In this document: one piece after another, positions 16,114-24,108 of the stretch | Layout: the number at the start of each line of letters is the position of its first letter | Numbering within the stretch: position 1 is the first letter of the stretch | From: RGIG1681 sp045657465 | GTDB taxonomy: Bacteria > Bacillota > Clostridia > Christensenellales > UBA1242 | NCBI GenBank assembly: GCA_045657465.1 | Contig: JAZOTD010000013.1 | Span: forward strand, 1 to 64,000 | Length of the DNA stretch: 64,000 bases | Reading direction: 5' to 3' | Notes under the pieces: generated by a model | What the model was told of the DNA's origin: nothing | Seen by the model: the letters and a program-made list of their open reading frames with translations, nothing else | The model's database searches: none | Made by a program: the position numbers and the translations under genes

Positions 16114-16757
16114 TGGAAAATTTAGAAAATATTATTGAAAGTGTGGTGTTTGTTGCAGGGGAGCCTGTTTTAATTTCAGACTTGTGTTTCAAGTTTGATG
16201 TGAAACCAAAAGAAATTGAAAAGGCGGTGCAAAAATTAAATCAAAAATATGATGAAGCAAGTGGAATAAAATTATTATGTTTTAATAACAAATTGCAATT
16301 TGCTTCAAATCCAGCATATGTTGATTATGTTTCATCTGTGTTAAACCCAATTAGACAAAGAAACTTAACAAAAGCAACGCTTGAAACCATTGCAATTATT
16401 GCATACAAACAACCTGTTACAAGGCTTGAGATTGAAGAGATTCGTGGAGTTAATTGTGACTATGCAATCAACATTTTGCTTGAACACAAGCTCATTGAAA
16501 TTGTTGGAAGAAAAGATGCGGTTGGAAAACCTGCATTGTTTGGAACGACTGATGAATTTTTAAAACGATTTAACATCACAAGTATTGCAGATCTTCCAGA
16601 TTATAATGAACTTCTAGAAAATGTTCAAAAAATTCGTGAAACATATTCAGACAGTTTGTTTAATCATTTTGAACCAACCATTCAAGAATCTGATATGGAT
16701 AAAAAACTTGAAGAATTGTCAAAACAAGAAACTGTAAAAACCGATGAAGAATTATAA
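16113..16757 (+). CDS. scpB: Segregation and condensation protein B
   Basis: A 214-residue tandem winged-helix protein that binds ScpA in the condensin complex. It has ESVVFVAGEPVLISDL near the N-terminus and the signature TLETIAIIAYKQPVTRLEIEEIRGVN around residues 88-113, followed by EIVGRKDAVGKPALFGTT. The acidic C-terminal tail is longer than the minimal family length. It is translationally coupled to scpA by a one-base overlap. Confidence 0.96.
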   Translation: MENLENIIESVVFVAGEPVLISDLCFKFDVKPKEIEKAVQKLNQKYDEASGIKLLCFNNKLQFASNPAYVDYVSSVLNPIRQRNLTKATLETIAIIAYKQPVTRLEIEEIRGVNCDYAINILLEHKLIEIVGRKDAVGKPALFGTTDEFLKRFNITSIADLPDYNELLENVQKIRETYSDSLFNHFEPTIQESDMDKKLEELSKQETVKTDEEL

Positions 16758-16789
16758 ATAAAAAAATAAAACTAACACAAACTATAAGT

Positions 16790-17347
16790 ATGAAAAGCTT
16801 GCTTATAGTTTTTTTTATTGCTCTATTAATGGTTTTATTGTTGGTGTTTCCATTTAAGATTCGGCTTTCTTCTCATGTGGATCTATTGTCATTAAAGGTG
16901 TTTTATTGTTTTAAAATTTGGAGATTGAAAATGCTTTGCGGAAAAGCAGAGGTGAAGGCTGGTGGAGAGATTCAAATTGAAAACTCAAACAATATGTTTT
17001 CAAGTGATATGGACAAAAAGTTTGCATTTGAACTTGCAAAACAGCTTGCAAAAAGAATGGATATAAAAAAAGTTGAAATATTTTTCACCGGTGGATTTGA
17101 AGAAGATTCTTATTCATCGGCAATTATGTGTGGGTCAATCACGTCAATGGTTAGGTCACTTTATAGTGTTTTGTCACAAAAATATAAAAATGTCAAAATG
17201 TATGAAGATATTGACCCGACATTTTTTGAAACTAATCTTGAATTAACATTTGATGGAGTGGTGGCAGTGAGTGTTTTGAAAATATTTATTTCACTTATAA
17301 AAGCAAACAAAATAATGGGGGAAAGTTATGAAAGAAAAACAATATAA
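16790..17347 (+). CDS. DUF2953 family membrane-anchored protein
   Basis: A 185-residue protein with an N-terminal membrane segment (LLIVFFIALLMVLLLVF) then a soluble region with LKVFYCFKIW and a late FDGVVAVSVLKIFISLIK segment, the general layout of DUF2953 proteins. These commonly sit next to ytfJ/gerW in spore formers, as here, where the 3' end overlaps gerW by 20 bases. Function is unknown. No strong ribosome site is seen before ATG 16790. Confidence 0.72.
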   Translation: MKSLLIVFFIALLMVLLLVFPFKIRLSSHVDLLSLKVFYCFKIWRLKMLCGKAEVKAGGEIQIENSNNMFSSDMDKKFAFELAKQLAKRMDIKKVEIFFTGGFEEDSYSSAIMCGSITSMVRSLYSVLSQKYKNVKMYEDIDPTFFETNLELTFDGVVAVSVLKIFISLIKANKIMGESYERKTI

Positions 17348-17729
17348 AAATAAAATAGAAGAAGTTATGACAAGTGCGATGAACAATCTTAGGTCGCTTG
17401 TTGACATTGATGTTGTTGTGGGAAAACCGATTTCATCGAGTGAGTCCATGACAATCATTCCACTAACAAAAGTGACCATGGGGTTTGTTTCTGGTGGCGG
17501 TGAGTATAATGCAGATTTAAGAGAAAAGCGAGATGCTGAATATCCTTTTTCAGGTGGTTCTGGTGGTGGCATGTCAATTAAGCCAATAGGATTTTTGGTG
17601 ATAAGAAATCAAGAAATTGAGCTAGTAAAAATTGATGCAAAGTCGGCAATTGAAAAATTGATTGAGACAGTTCCTGAAGTGGCTAGGTTTGTTGCCAAAA
17701 ATTTTAAGAAAGAAGAAAAAGAGTTATAA
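17328..17729 (+). CDS. gerW: GerW (YtfJ) family sporulation protein
   Basis: A 133-residue YtfJ/GerW-family protein, associated in Bacillus with spore germination. It has the family core: KIEEVMTSAMNNLRSLVDID, a conserved VVGKPI turn, VTMGFVSGGGEY, and the Gly-rich GGSGGGMSIKPIGFLVI loop. The ATG is inside the DUF2953 gene with GGGGGAA as ribosome site, suggesting coupled translation. A terminator follows. Confidence 0.93.
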   Translation: MKEKQYKNKIEEVMTSAMNNLRSLVDIDVVVGKPISSSESMTIIPLTKVTMGFVSGGGEYNADLREKRDAEYPFSGGSGGGMSIKPIGFLVIRNQEIELVKIDAKSAIEKLIETVPEVARFVAKNFKKEEKEL

Positions 17730-17753
17730 TAATAAAAATTGCAAACATTTCAA

Positions 17754-17790
17754 CAAAAATTGCAGAAAAATGCAGTTTTTGTTTTTATTT
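17754..17790 (+). terminator. Terminator after gerW
   Basis: Stem CAAAAATTGCA / TGCAGTTTTTG with a 6-base loop, then a T-rich run. The rest of 17730-17951 holds the rluB promoter and nothing else I can identify. Confidence 0.65.
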
Positions 17791-17868
17791 TGCAATAAAT
17801 TATGTGGAAATTTAACTTAAAATATTGTTTTTGGATTGTGGTTGATTTTTTATTTATAACAAAATAAC

Positions 17869-17896
17869 TTGATTTTTCGTGGTAAAATTTTATACT
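17869..17896 (+). promoter_or_regulatory. Promoter of rluB
   Basis: TTGATT (17869-17874), 16-base spacer, TATACT (17891-17896); TATAAT follows immediately, so the exact -10 is ambiguous. The leader is about 50 bases and lacks a ribosome site close to the ATG. Confidence 0.5.
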
Positions 17897-17951
17897 ATAA
17901 TATAGGGAAGAAACGAAGAAAAATAGAATAAATCGTTTTTTTTATTTTGAT

Positions 17952-18659
17952 ATGAGAATTAATAAATATTTGGCAAGCGCTGGTCTTGCGTCAAGAAGAA
18001 AATGCGAAGAATATATTTTGGCTGGCAGGGTTGAAATCAATGGAAAAAAATGTGACAACCTTGGTTATGATGTTGCTGAAAAAGATAAGGTTTTTGTTGA
18101 TGGAAAATTGATTATTCCTGTTCAAGAATATACTTATTTGATGATGCATAAACCAAAAGGATATCTCACCACAGTTTCTGATGATAGAGACAGAAAGACA
18201 GTTATGGATTTGCTTCCAGCAGAATTTAAACATTTGATGCCGGTTGGAAGACTTGACTATAATTCAGAAGGTTTGCTTTTATTCACCAATGATGGAACGG
18301 TTGCTCAACATGTTATGCGTCCTCAAAGAGAAGTTGTGAAAACCTATCAAGTAAAAGTTGAAGGTGAAGTGACTCAAGCTGACGCAAATGAAATGCAAAA
18401 AGGTGTTGAACTTATTGATGGCACAAAATTTAAAAAATGTGTGGTTAAGATTGTTGAAGTTCAAGATAGAAAAACCAAGCTTGAAGTGCAAATCACTGAA
18501 GGAAAAAATCGTGAAATTAGAAAGATTTTTGATAAGTTCGGCTACAATGTTATATTCCTTAAAAGGGTTGCAATTGGAAACATTAAACTTGGTGGACTCA
18601 CTAGGGGAACAACCAGACTTCTTCGTTCAAGTGAAATTATGTATTTAAAATCTTTATAA
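17952..18659 (+). CDS. rluB: Pseudouridine synthase RluB/RsuA family
   Basis: This enzyme converts specific rRNA uridines to pseudouridine. The 235-residue protein has an N-terminal S4 RNA-binding domain (MRINKYLASAGLASRRKCE) and a catalytic domain with the motif GRLDYNSEGLLLFTNDG, whose Asp is the nucleophile, then EGKNREIRKIFD. Length fits RluB. The scpA-scpB-rluB neighbourhood is conserved in Firmicutes. The promoter lies in the preceding gap. Confidence 0.94.
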   Translation: MRINKYLASAGLASRRKCEEYILAGRVEINGKKCDNLGYDVAEKDKVFVDGKLIIPVQEYTYLMMHKPKGYLTTVSDDRDRKTVMDLLPAEFKHLMPVGRLDYNSEGLLLFTNDGTVAQHVMRPQREVVKTYQVKVEGEVTQADANEMQKGVELIDGTKFKKCVVKIVEVQDRKTKLEVQITEGKNREIRKIFDKFGYNVIFLKRVAIGNIKLGGLTRGTTRLLRSSEIMYLKSL

Positions 18660-18667
18660 GGTGAAAA

Positions 18668-19903
18668 ATGAAAGTTTGTGTAATTGGTGGTGGAGCTTCT
18701 GGCATGATGTGTGCAACTATGATTGCACGCAAAGGTCACGAAGTTGTGCTTTATGAAAAAAATGAAAAATTAGGAAAAAAGATTTATATAACTGGCAAGG
18801 GCAGATGTAATGTCACAAATGTGGCAGTGGGTGCTGATTTTTTAAAGAATGTTGTTGGTGGTCAAAAGTTTGTTATGGGTGCAGTGACCAGATTTAATTC
18901 AAATGACACAATGGCTTTTTTTGAAGATGTTGGAGTTAAGCTTAAGATTGAACGTGGTGGCAGGGTGTTTCCTGTTAGCGATAAATCGAGCGACATAATC
19001 AAGGGGTTAGAAACTGCGATGCATTGGGCTGGGGTTTCTGTAAAGCTTAATACATCAGTTGATAAGATTGTTCAAGAAGATGGCGTGATTAAAGGTGTTG
19101 AATGTGCAGGTGATTTTGTTGCATATGATGCAGTTGTTGTTGCCACTGGTGGTATTAGTTATCCATCAACTGGTTCAACTGGTGATGGATATGAATTTGC
19201 AAAAGAACTTGGTCATACAATTATAGAGCCAGTTCCTTCACTTTGTGCGATTGTGATTAAAGGTGACGAGTGTGGACAGGTTGAAGGATTGAGTCTTAAG
19301 AATGTTAAATTGATTTCAAAAGCAAATCAAAAAGTTGTTTATGAAAGTGAGATTGGTGAAATGCTTTTTACGTCAAATGGAATTTCTGGACCAATTGTTC
19401 TTTCAACTTCAAGCTATGTCAACAGACAAGATTTTAACAACTTGAAAATATTTATTGATTTTAAACCAGCAATATCATTTGATGGTGTGTGTGCAAGAAT
19501 TGACAGGGATATTGTTTCACTTGGTGCAAAACAAGTTTCATCACTGCTTGAAGGATTTATTCCAAAAAGTTTGGTTAAGATTTTTGCCAAAAGACTTGGT
19601 GTGAATTTGACAATGAAAGCCAATCAACTCAATAAAGAAAATCGCAAAAATTTTGCAAATTTGTTGAAAAACTTTGAAATTTTGCCTGAAAAACTTGAAA
19701 GTTTTAATCAGGCAGTTGTTACTGCTGGTGGTGTAAATTTGAAAGAAGTTAATCCAAAATACATGAAAAGCAAACTCATTTCAGGCTTGTATTTTGTTGG
19801 TGAAGTTTTAGATATTGACGCGCTAACGGGTGGGTATAACTTGCAACTTGCTTTTGCAACTGCAGTGACTGCTGCAAGTGATTTTAAAGATTTGAGAGCG
19901 TAA
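18668..19903 (+). CDS. BaiN/RdsA-type NAD(P)/FAD-dependent oxidoreductase (HI0933 family)
   Basis: A 411-residue flavoprotein with the dinucleotide-binding start KVCVIGGGASGMMCA, GKKIYITGKGRCNVTN near residue 36, and ATGGISYPSTGSTGDGY near 160, all hallmarks of the HI0933/YhiN family. The end GEVLDIDALTGGYNLQLAFATA is the second FAD motif. The physiological substrate is not settled for the family (some members reduce bile-acid intermediates). It follows rluB by eight bases in the usual Firmicute order. Confidence 0.92.
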   Translation: MKVCVIGGGASGMMCATMIARKGHEVVLYEKNEKLGKKIYITGKGRCNVTNVAVGADFLKNVVGGQKFVMGAVTRFNSNDTMAFFEDVGVKLKIERGGRVFPVSDKSSDIIKGLETAMHWAGVSVKLNTSVDKIVQEDGVIKGVECAGDFVAYDAVVVATGGISYPSTGSTGDGYEFAKELGHTIIEPVPSLCAIVIKGDECGQVEGLSLKNVKLISKANQKVVYESEIGEMLFTSNGISGPIVLSTSSYVNRQDFNNLKIFIDFKPAISFDGVCARIDRDIVSLGAKQVSSLLEGFIPKSLVKIFAKRLGVNLTMKANQLNKENRKNFANLLKNFEILPEKLESFNQAVVTAGGVNLKEVNPKYMKSKLISGLYFVGEVLDIDALTGGYNLQLAFATAVTAASDFKDLRA

Positions 19904-19915
19904 AGGAGAGAAATT

Positions 19916-20563
19916 ATGATTTTTGTAATAATGTTCGCAATTTGCTATTTGCCAGTTTCAATTTTATTTCCAACATGGGTTATTCACAAAGATAGACTTA
20001 ACAAAAAGAAAAAATGTATTGTTGCAAGCAATCACTATTCAAATTTAGATCCGCTTTTGTATAACTTTAGATTTTTCACTAAGTTTAGATTTATGGCAAA
20101 AAAAGAACTTTTTGATAGTAAGTTTAAAGCTTGGTTTTTTAAAGGTTTAGGAGCTTATCCTGTTGACAGAAGTCAAATAACTCCATCTGTTTACAAAAAA
20201 ACACTTGCAGAGCTCAACAACAACAAACAAGTTTTTATTTTTCCTGAAGGAACAAGAAATAAATCTGGTTCTGAAGAAATGGGGGATGCTAAAGCTGGTA
20301 TAATCACTTTTGCATCAAAAGGCGATTGTGAGATTGTTCCAATGCTTATCTACAGAAGACCTAAACTTTTTAGAAAGAACTACATTATTGTTGGTGAGCC
20401 ATTAAAAATTGAAGGGGAAAATCCAAAGAGACTTACTCCTGAAGAAATGGAACAAAATCTTCAAAACTATTTAAAAGCAATGGACAGTCTTAGACTTGAA
20501 CTTGATGAATTTGTGAATCGCAAGAAGAAAGGAAAGAAAAAAGCTCAAAAAAAATCAGCATAA
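19916..20563 (+). CDS. plsC: 1-acyl-sn-glycerol-3-phosphate acyltransferase
   Basis: This enzyme acylates lysophosphatidic acid to phosphatidic acid in phospholipid synthesis. The 215-residue protein has a membrane-inserting N-terminus, the catalytic NHYSNLDPL (HX4D) motif at about residues 39-47 and the substrate motif FPEGTRNKSG near 104. The C-terminus is a Lys-rich tail. An AAAGGAGAG ribosome site precedes ATG 19916, 12 bases after the flavoprotein gene. Confidence 0.93.
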   Translation: MIFVIMFAICYLPVSILFPTWVIHKDRLNKKKKCIVASNHYSNLDPLLYNFRFFTKFRFMAKKELFDSKFKAWFFKGLGAYPVDRSQITPSVYKKTLAELNNNKQVFIFPEGTRNKSGSEEMGDAKAGIITFASKGDCEIVPMLIYRRPKLFRKNYIIVGEPLKIEGENPKRLTPEEMEQNLQNYLKAMDSLRLELDEFVNRKKKGKKKAQKKSA

Positions 20564-20630
20564 AAGTGCTTGTAATTTTTTTGAACTAAGTTATAATAAT
20601 TGTTGTGCAAGAGTGGTTGCACAACACTAT

Positions 20631-20706
20631 GCTGGTGTGGCTCAGTTGGTAGAGCAATGCATTCGTAATGCGTGGGTCGGGGGTTCGAGTCCCTTCACCA
20701 GCTCCA
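20631..20706 (+). tRNA. tRNA-Thr (anticodon CGT)
   Basis: Full cloverleaf: acceptor GCTGGTG / CACCAGC (7 perfect pairs), D-arm GCTC-AGTTGGTA-GAGC, anticodon stem ATGCA / TGCGT with loop TTCGTAA (anticodon CGT, reads ACG), T-loop TTCGAGT, discriminator T, and encoded CCA. The T73 discriminator pairs with the A of the UGGA in the thrS T-box of this window. Confidence 0.96.
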
Positions 20707-20721
20707 ATCGTTTGAAAACAA
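20666..20721 (+). repeat. Direct repeat copy A (tRNA-Thr 3' half plus 15 flanking bases)
   Basis: Runs from within the anticodon loop to 15 bases past CCA. Copy C (21544-21600) matches with three substitutions and one extra G. Confidence 0.85.
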
Positions 20722-20816
20722 GTCTCAAACTCAAAATACTGGTGAAAGTGACAGTTCGAAATATGTGACGCTCGAAAGGTTCTCGCTATTCCGTCGCAAC
20801 CATAGGTTGCTCCTTA

Positions 20817-20839
20817 CGAGTCCCTTCACCAGCTCCAAT
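20817..20839 (+). repeat. Direct repeat copy B (tRNA-Thr 3' end)
   Basis: An exact 23-base copy of tRNA positions 20686-20708 (CGAGTCCC to CTCCAAT). It is preceded by a hairpin GCAACC-ATA-GGTTGC at 20796-20810. No other part of a tRNA is present, so it is a fragment. Confidence 0.85.
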
Positions 20840-20859
20840 AATAAAAAGGGGTGTGTGTT

Positions 20860-21546
20860 ATGTTAACATTTTTTGGCGATGGTGGAGCCTTTGCTTTTGA
20901 TAGAGGTAACACAAATGCATTTTTCAAAAATGGAGATGAGTTGTTGCTTTTTGATTGTGGTTCAAAAATTTTGTTTGATATTATCAGTCAAAATCTTTTA
21001 GATGGGGTGAAAAAAATTCAAATTTTTATCACTCACTTGCATCCTGATCATGCAGGAGGTCTTGCGGCACTCTGTGATTATTTGTTTTATGATAACATTG
21101 TAAACAATAAAAATGTGGAATATAACATTTACTACCCAAACAGTCAAAACATTGAAACAATTTTGAAATTGATGCTTGTTGAAATAAAACACACACAATT
21201 GAAAAATCCTGAAAGTAGCGAGTATGTAAAAGGGGTGTTTAATCAAAAACATTTTGAAAATGCATATGGCTATTTGTTTGAAATTAATGGCAAAAAAATT
21301 TATTATTCAGGTGACACAAGTGAAATAAATAAAGATTCTATTAAGTTATTGATTAATAACCAAATAGACTATTATTATCACGAAGCATCATTAACAAAAA
21401 ATCCATGGCACACATATTTGTATGAAATTGCCGATGCTGTGCCTGAGAATTTGAGACACAAGGTGTATATTATGCATATCAATTCTCAAATGGAAAACGA
21501 AGTAAAAAAACTTGGTTTTAATTTGTGCAATAAAATTATGAAATAA
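20860..21546 (+). CDS. Metallo-beta-lactamase-fold hydrolase
   Basis: A 228-residue MBL-fold protein with the metal motif THLHPDHAGG (HxHxDH) near residue 65 and a second ligand region YYSGDTSE near 151, with a late MHINSQ as the distal His strand. The substrate is unknown; RNase Z-like or lactonase-like hydrolases are possible. ATG 20860 follows an AAAGGGG ribosome site; the in-frame GTG at 20851 is less likely. It lies between tRNA-derived repeats B and C, and its TAA stop forms the first bases of repeat C, suggesting acquired cargo. Confidence 0.82.
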   Translation: MLTFFGDGGAFAFDRGNTNAFFKNGDELLLFDCGSKILFDIISQNLLDGVKKIQIFITHLHPDHAGGLAALCDYLFYDNIVNNKNVEYNIYYPNSQNIETILKLMLVEIKHTQLKNPESSEYVKGVFNQKHFENAYGYLFEINGKKIYYSGDTSEINKDSIKLLINNQIDYYYHEASLTKNPWHTYLYEIADAVPENLRHKVYIMHINSQMENEVKKLGFNLCNKIMK

Positions 21547-21600
21547 TGCGAGGGTCGGGGATTCGAGTCCCTTCCCCAGCTCCAATCGTTTGAGAAACAA
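21544..21600 (+). repeat. Direct repeat copy C (degenerate tRNA-Thr 3' end)
   Basis: A 57-base near-copy of 20666-20721 including the non-tRNA flank ATCGTTTGA. Substitutions would weaken the T-stem and acceptor, and no 5' half is present. Confidence 0.85.
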
Positions 21601-21746
21601 TAAAAAATCAACGTCTAAGATCAGTTGATTTGAAACTGGTGAAATAAAAATGAATAATGCTTTATCATTATATTGGTAAAGCTTTTTATTTAAAATGTAA
21701 TGCAAATATAGAATGTTTATATAATAATTCCGGAGGAGAAGATTAA

Positions 21747-22430
21747 ATGAAAACTATTATAATAACAGGTGCGAGTGATGGACTTGGCAAGGCAATAGCA
21801 AAGGTTTGTTTAAATAATCAATGGAGAGTGGTTAATATTTCAAGAACTAAATCTGATTTAGTAGGGATTGAAAATATAGCTTGCGATTTGGCTAATGAAC
21901 AAGATATAAATAATGCAATAGATATAATAAAAACTAAATATAGTGATTTTAACGTACTGATTAATAATGCAGCAATTGTTGGCTATTCAAAAATTAATGA
22001 AATTGATTATAATAAATTTGAAAAAACTTGGAAGGTTAATACAATTGCTCCGCTATATCTTACTTCAAAATTATTCGATTTAATTGTTAAGAATGAAGCA
22101 GATGTAATTAATATTGGAACTACGCATAGTCAGCATGCACATTCAGGTATGGAAAGCCAACTTGCTTACTGTGCATCTAAATATGGTTTAAGAGGTGGTT
22201 CCTATAACATATCAATGGAATTGAAAAAAACTAAAAGTAGGCTTATTCATGTTTACATGGGTGGATTTCAATCAAAATTGCATGAAAAAGATCATGGTCT
22301 TGTTATGACTGATCCAGAGAATTGGTTGAAAACTACAGATTTGGCCGATATAGTTTTGTATTTAATTAATATTCCAAAACAAATAGAAATAAGTGAAATT
22401 ACTATTAACAGAAAACAAAGAAGAGTTTAA
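21747..22430 (+). CDS. Short-chain dehydrogenase/reductase
   Basis: A 227-residue classical SDR with the nucleotide-binding TGASDGLG at residues 7-14, the NNAA motif near 88, the catalytic Tyr-Lys in YCASKYG near 149, and a catalytic-like Thr or Ser around INIGTTHS. Specificity cannot be read. The strong CGGAGGAG ribosome site precedes the ATG. It sits alone between repeat C and a terminator, apart from the housekeeping operons, and is probably part of the same accessory insertion as the MBL gene. Confidence 0.9.
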   Translation: MKTIIITGASDGLGKAIAKVCLNNQWRVVNISRTKSDLVGIENIACDLANEQDINNAIDIIKTKYSDFNVLINNAAIVGYSKINEIDYNKFEKTWKVNTIAPLYLTSKLFDLIVKNEADVINIGTTHSQHAHSGMESQLAYCASKYGLRGGSYNISMELKKTKSRLIHVYMGGFQSKLHEKDHGLVMTDPENWLKTTDLADIVLYLINIPKQIEISEITINRKQRRV

Positions 22431-22576
22431 AAAGAATAACGTGTAAGCACAGCAATGGTTGCAATTTCTTTTTAAATATTTGTTTGGTGTTTAGACAAGT
22501 GCTTATTATGATACATATGTTCTCGCTTTGCTTAAATGTGACAAGCACGCAAGAAGAACTAAAAAAAGTAGACAAA

Positions 22577-22617
22577 AACGAAGTGTGATGGAGCAATCAC
22601 GACTTCGTTTTTTTTAT
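22577..22617 (+). terminator. Terminator after the SDR region
   Basis: Stem AACGAAGT-GTGAT / ATCAC-(G)-ACTTCGTT with loop GGAGCA and a long T run. The 146 bases between the SDR stop and this hairpin contain no gene I can support. Confidence 0.85.
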
Positions 22618-22633
22618 TGTTTTTTTAAAAATG

Positions 22634-22662
22634 TGTTCAATTATGAAAAAGTATGCTATAAT
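22634..22662 (+). promoter_or_regulatory. Promoter of the WG-repeat gene
   Basis: Perfect TATAAT at 22657-22662 with a weak -35 (TGTTCA) 17 bases upstream; the ribosome site AAGGTGAGA follows. Confidence 0.5.
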
Positions 22663-22679
22663 ATGGCTAAGGTGAGATT

Positions 22680-24107
22680 ATGAGATATTTTTTCGAAGAA
22701 GAAGTAAAAACATTACATGATTGCAAAAATGACCGATTTGTTGTTGGCGTTCCTGGATACAAGCAGGTTCTTGTTGACAAGATTGGCAGAATTGTTAGTG
22801 ATGAATATAAAAATATAAAACCACGTAGTGATGGTTATTTTGAAGCTGAAATTGATTTTAAAAGAAATGTTTTGATTGATGGTTCTGGCAGAGTTATTGT
22901 TGGTGAATGTTTAGATATTGATCACTTTACAGATGATGGTATTGCTCTTGTGACCAAGCAAGACAAAACAAGATGTTGGGTGACCAAAGATGGTTTTGAA
23001 TTTGGAAAAGAATATAAAAATGTTGGGGTTTTTGCTGGTGGATATGGTGCAGTTCAGTTAGATAACGACAAATGGGCTTTTATCGACAAGAATTTCAAGG
23101 TGGTTAGCTCACAATATGACAAAGTTTCATTTTTTGATGGTGGATATGCCTTAATTCAACAAGGTGAAGATGTTTTTGTTATAGACACAGAGTTTAAAGT
23201 TCGAAGTGGACCTTATGCTGGGGTTTTATGTATTAAAGATGATATTGTTGCGGCGTGTGAAAAAAATCCAGAAAATCCAAAGTTGAAATATGCATATTAT
23301 ACGGTTGATGGGCAAAAACTAGGCAAGAGTTACAAACTTATTTACACATTTAAAAATGGTATTTCAAGGGTTAGCGCTTTAGAAGGTGAAAACTTTATCG
23401 ATATGCAAGGCAACGAGCTTTTGGAAAAACCTGTTTTAATGGCTAGCAATTTTGGACCACGTTTTGCATATATTGGCAAGTTTGATGAAAATGGCGAGCA
23501 TACATTTGTGCTAATTGACAAAAATGGCAAACCTGTTAGTGATTGGTTTGCGTATATTGGTGGCGTTGAAGATGACAAGCCATTTGCGATCAAGTCTCAC
23601 AAAGCTAAATATTTAAACGATAAGGGTGCTCCGGTTGGAAAAGGATATAAAAGGCTTACAGGAATAAGTGAAGATGTTGCTCATTATGAATCAAGCAATG
23701 ACAAGTGGACCTTTATTTTTGAAGATGGTCATGAATCAGCAGAAGCATATGATCAAGCAGGTGCATTTTCAGGTGGTTATGCGGTGGTTAAAAATGATGG
23801 GGTTTATGATGCAATTACAAAATCTGAAAACAAACTTTCAGTGATAAGCAAAATTGCTTTTGAAATTGAACGTGAACCAATCAAAGTGCTAAGTGTTTGC
23901 GAGAGTTATCAAAAAGACCCTGAAATTTTGAAACTTTTGTGTGAACATGCAATAGAAGTTTTAGATTATGCGATTCAAAGTGATGAATATGATGCTGGTC
24001 AAAAGGCTCAATTTGCTGATGACAAAAAGATGATTGAAGTATTAAAAATAAAAACAATCTCACAAATTCCTGAAAAGAAATCTGGTGACGATGGTTGGGA
24101 ATGGTAA
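22680..24107 (+). CDS. WG-repeat protein
   Basis: A 475-residue protein built from repeated beta-hairpin units of the WG (KWG) type, for example DNDKWAFIDKNFKVVS, NDKWTFIFEDGHES and several DK(N/D)G turns spaced about 40-50 residues apart across residues 30-390. The last 80 residues are helical. No signal peptide is visible, so it is probably cytoplasmic. WG repeats occur in many Firmicutes and Bacteroidetes with no settled function; they are thought to be binding scaffolds. The M16 peptidase gene starts one base after its stop, implying coupled expression. Confidence 0.85.
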   Translation: MRYFFEEEVKTLHDCKNDRFVVGVPGYKQVLVDKIGRIVSDEYKNIKPRSDGYFEAEIDFKRNVLIDGSGRVIVGECLDIDHFTDDGIALVTKQDKTRCWVTKDGFEFGKEYKNVGVFAGGYGAVQLDNDKWAFIDKNFKVVSSQYDKVSFFDGGYALIQQGEDVFVIDTEFKVRSGPYAGVLCIKDDIVAACEKNPENPKLKYAYYTVDGQKLGKSYKLIYTFKNGISRVSALEGENFIDMQGNELLEKPVLMASNFGPRFAYIGKFDENGEHTFVLIDKNGKPVSDWFAYIGGVEDDKPFAIKSHKAKYLNDKGAPVGKGYKRLTGISEDVAHYESSNDKWTFIFEDGHESAEAYDQAGAFSGGYAVVKNDGVYDAITKSENKLSVISKIAFEIEREPIKVLSVCESYQKDPEILKLLCEHAIEVLDYAIQSDEYDAGQKAQFADDKKMIEVLKIKTISQIPEKKSGDDGWEW

Positions 24108-24108
24108 T

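Noticed and set aside
20672..20866. 64-residue ORF starting MGRGFESLHQLQ across the tRNA and the repeat
   Set aside because: It is translation of the tRNA-Thr T-arm and its repeat fragment; this GFESLH-type peptide is a well-known false ORF from tRNA 3' ends.
22405..22596. 63-residue minus-strand ORF after the SDR gene
   Set aside because: Overlaps the SDR end and the terminator hairpin, with no ribosome site or similarity.
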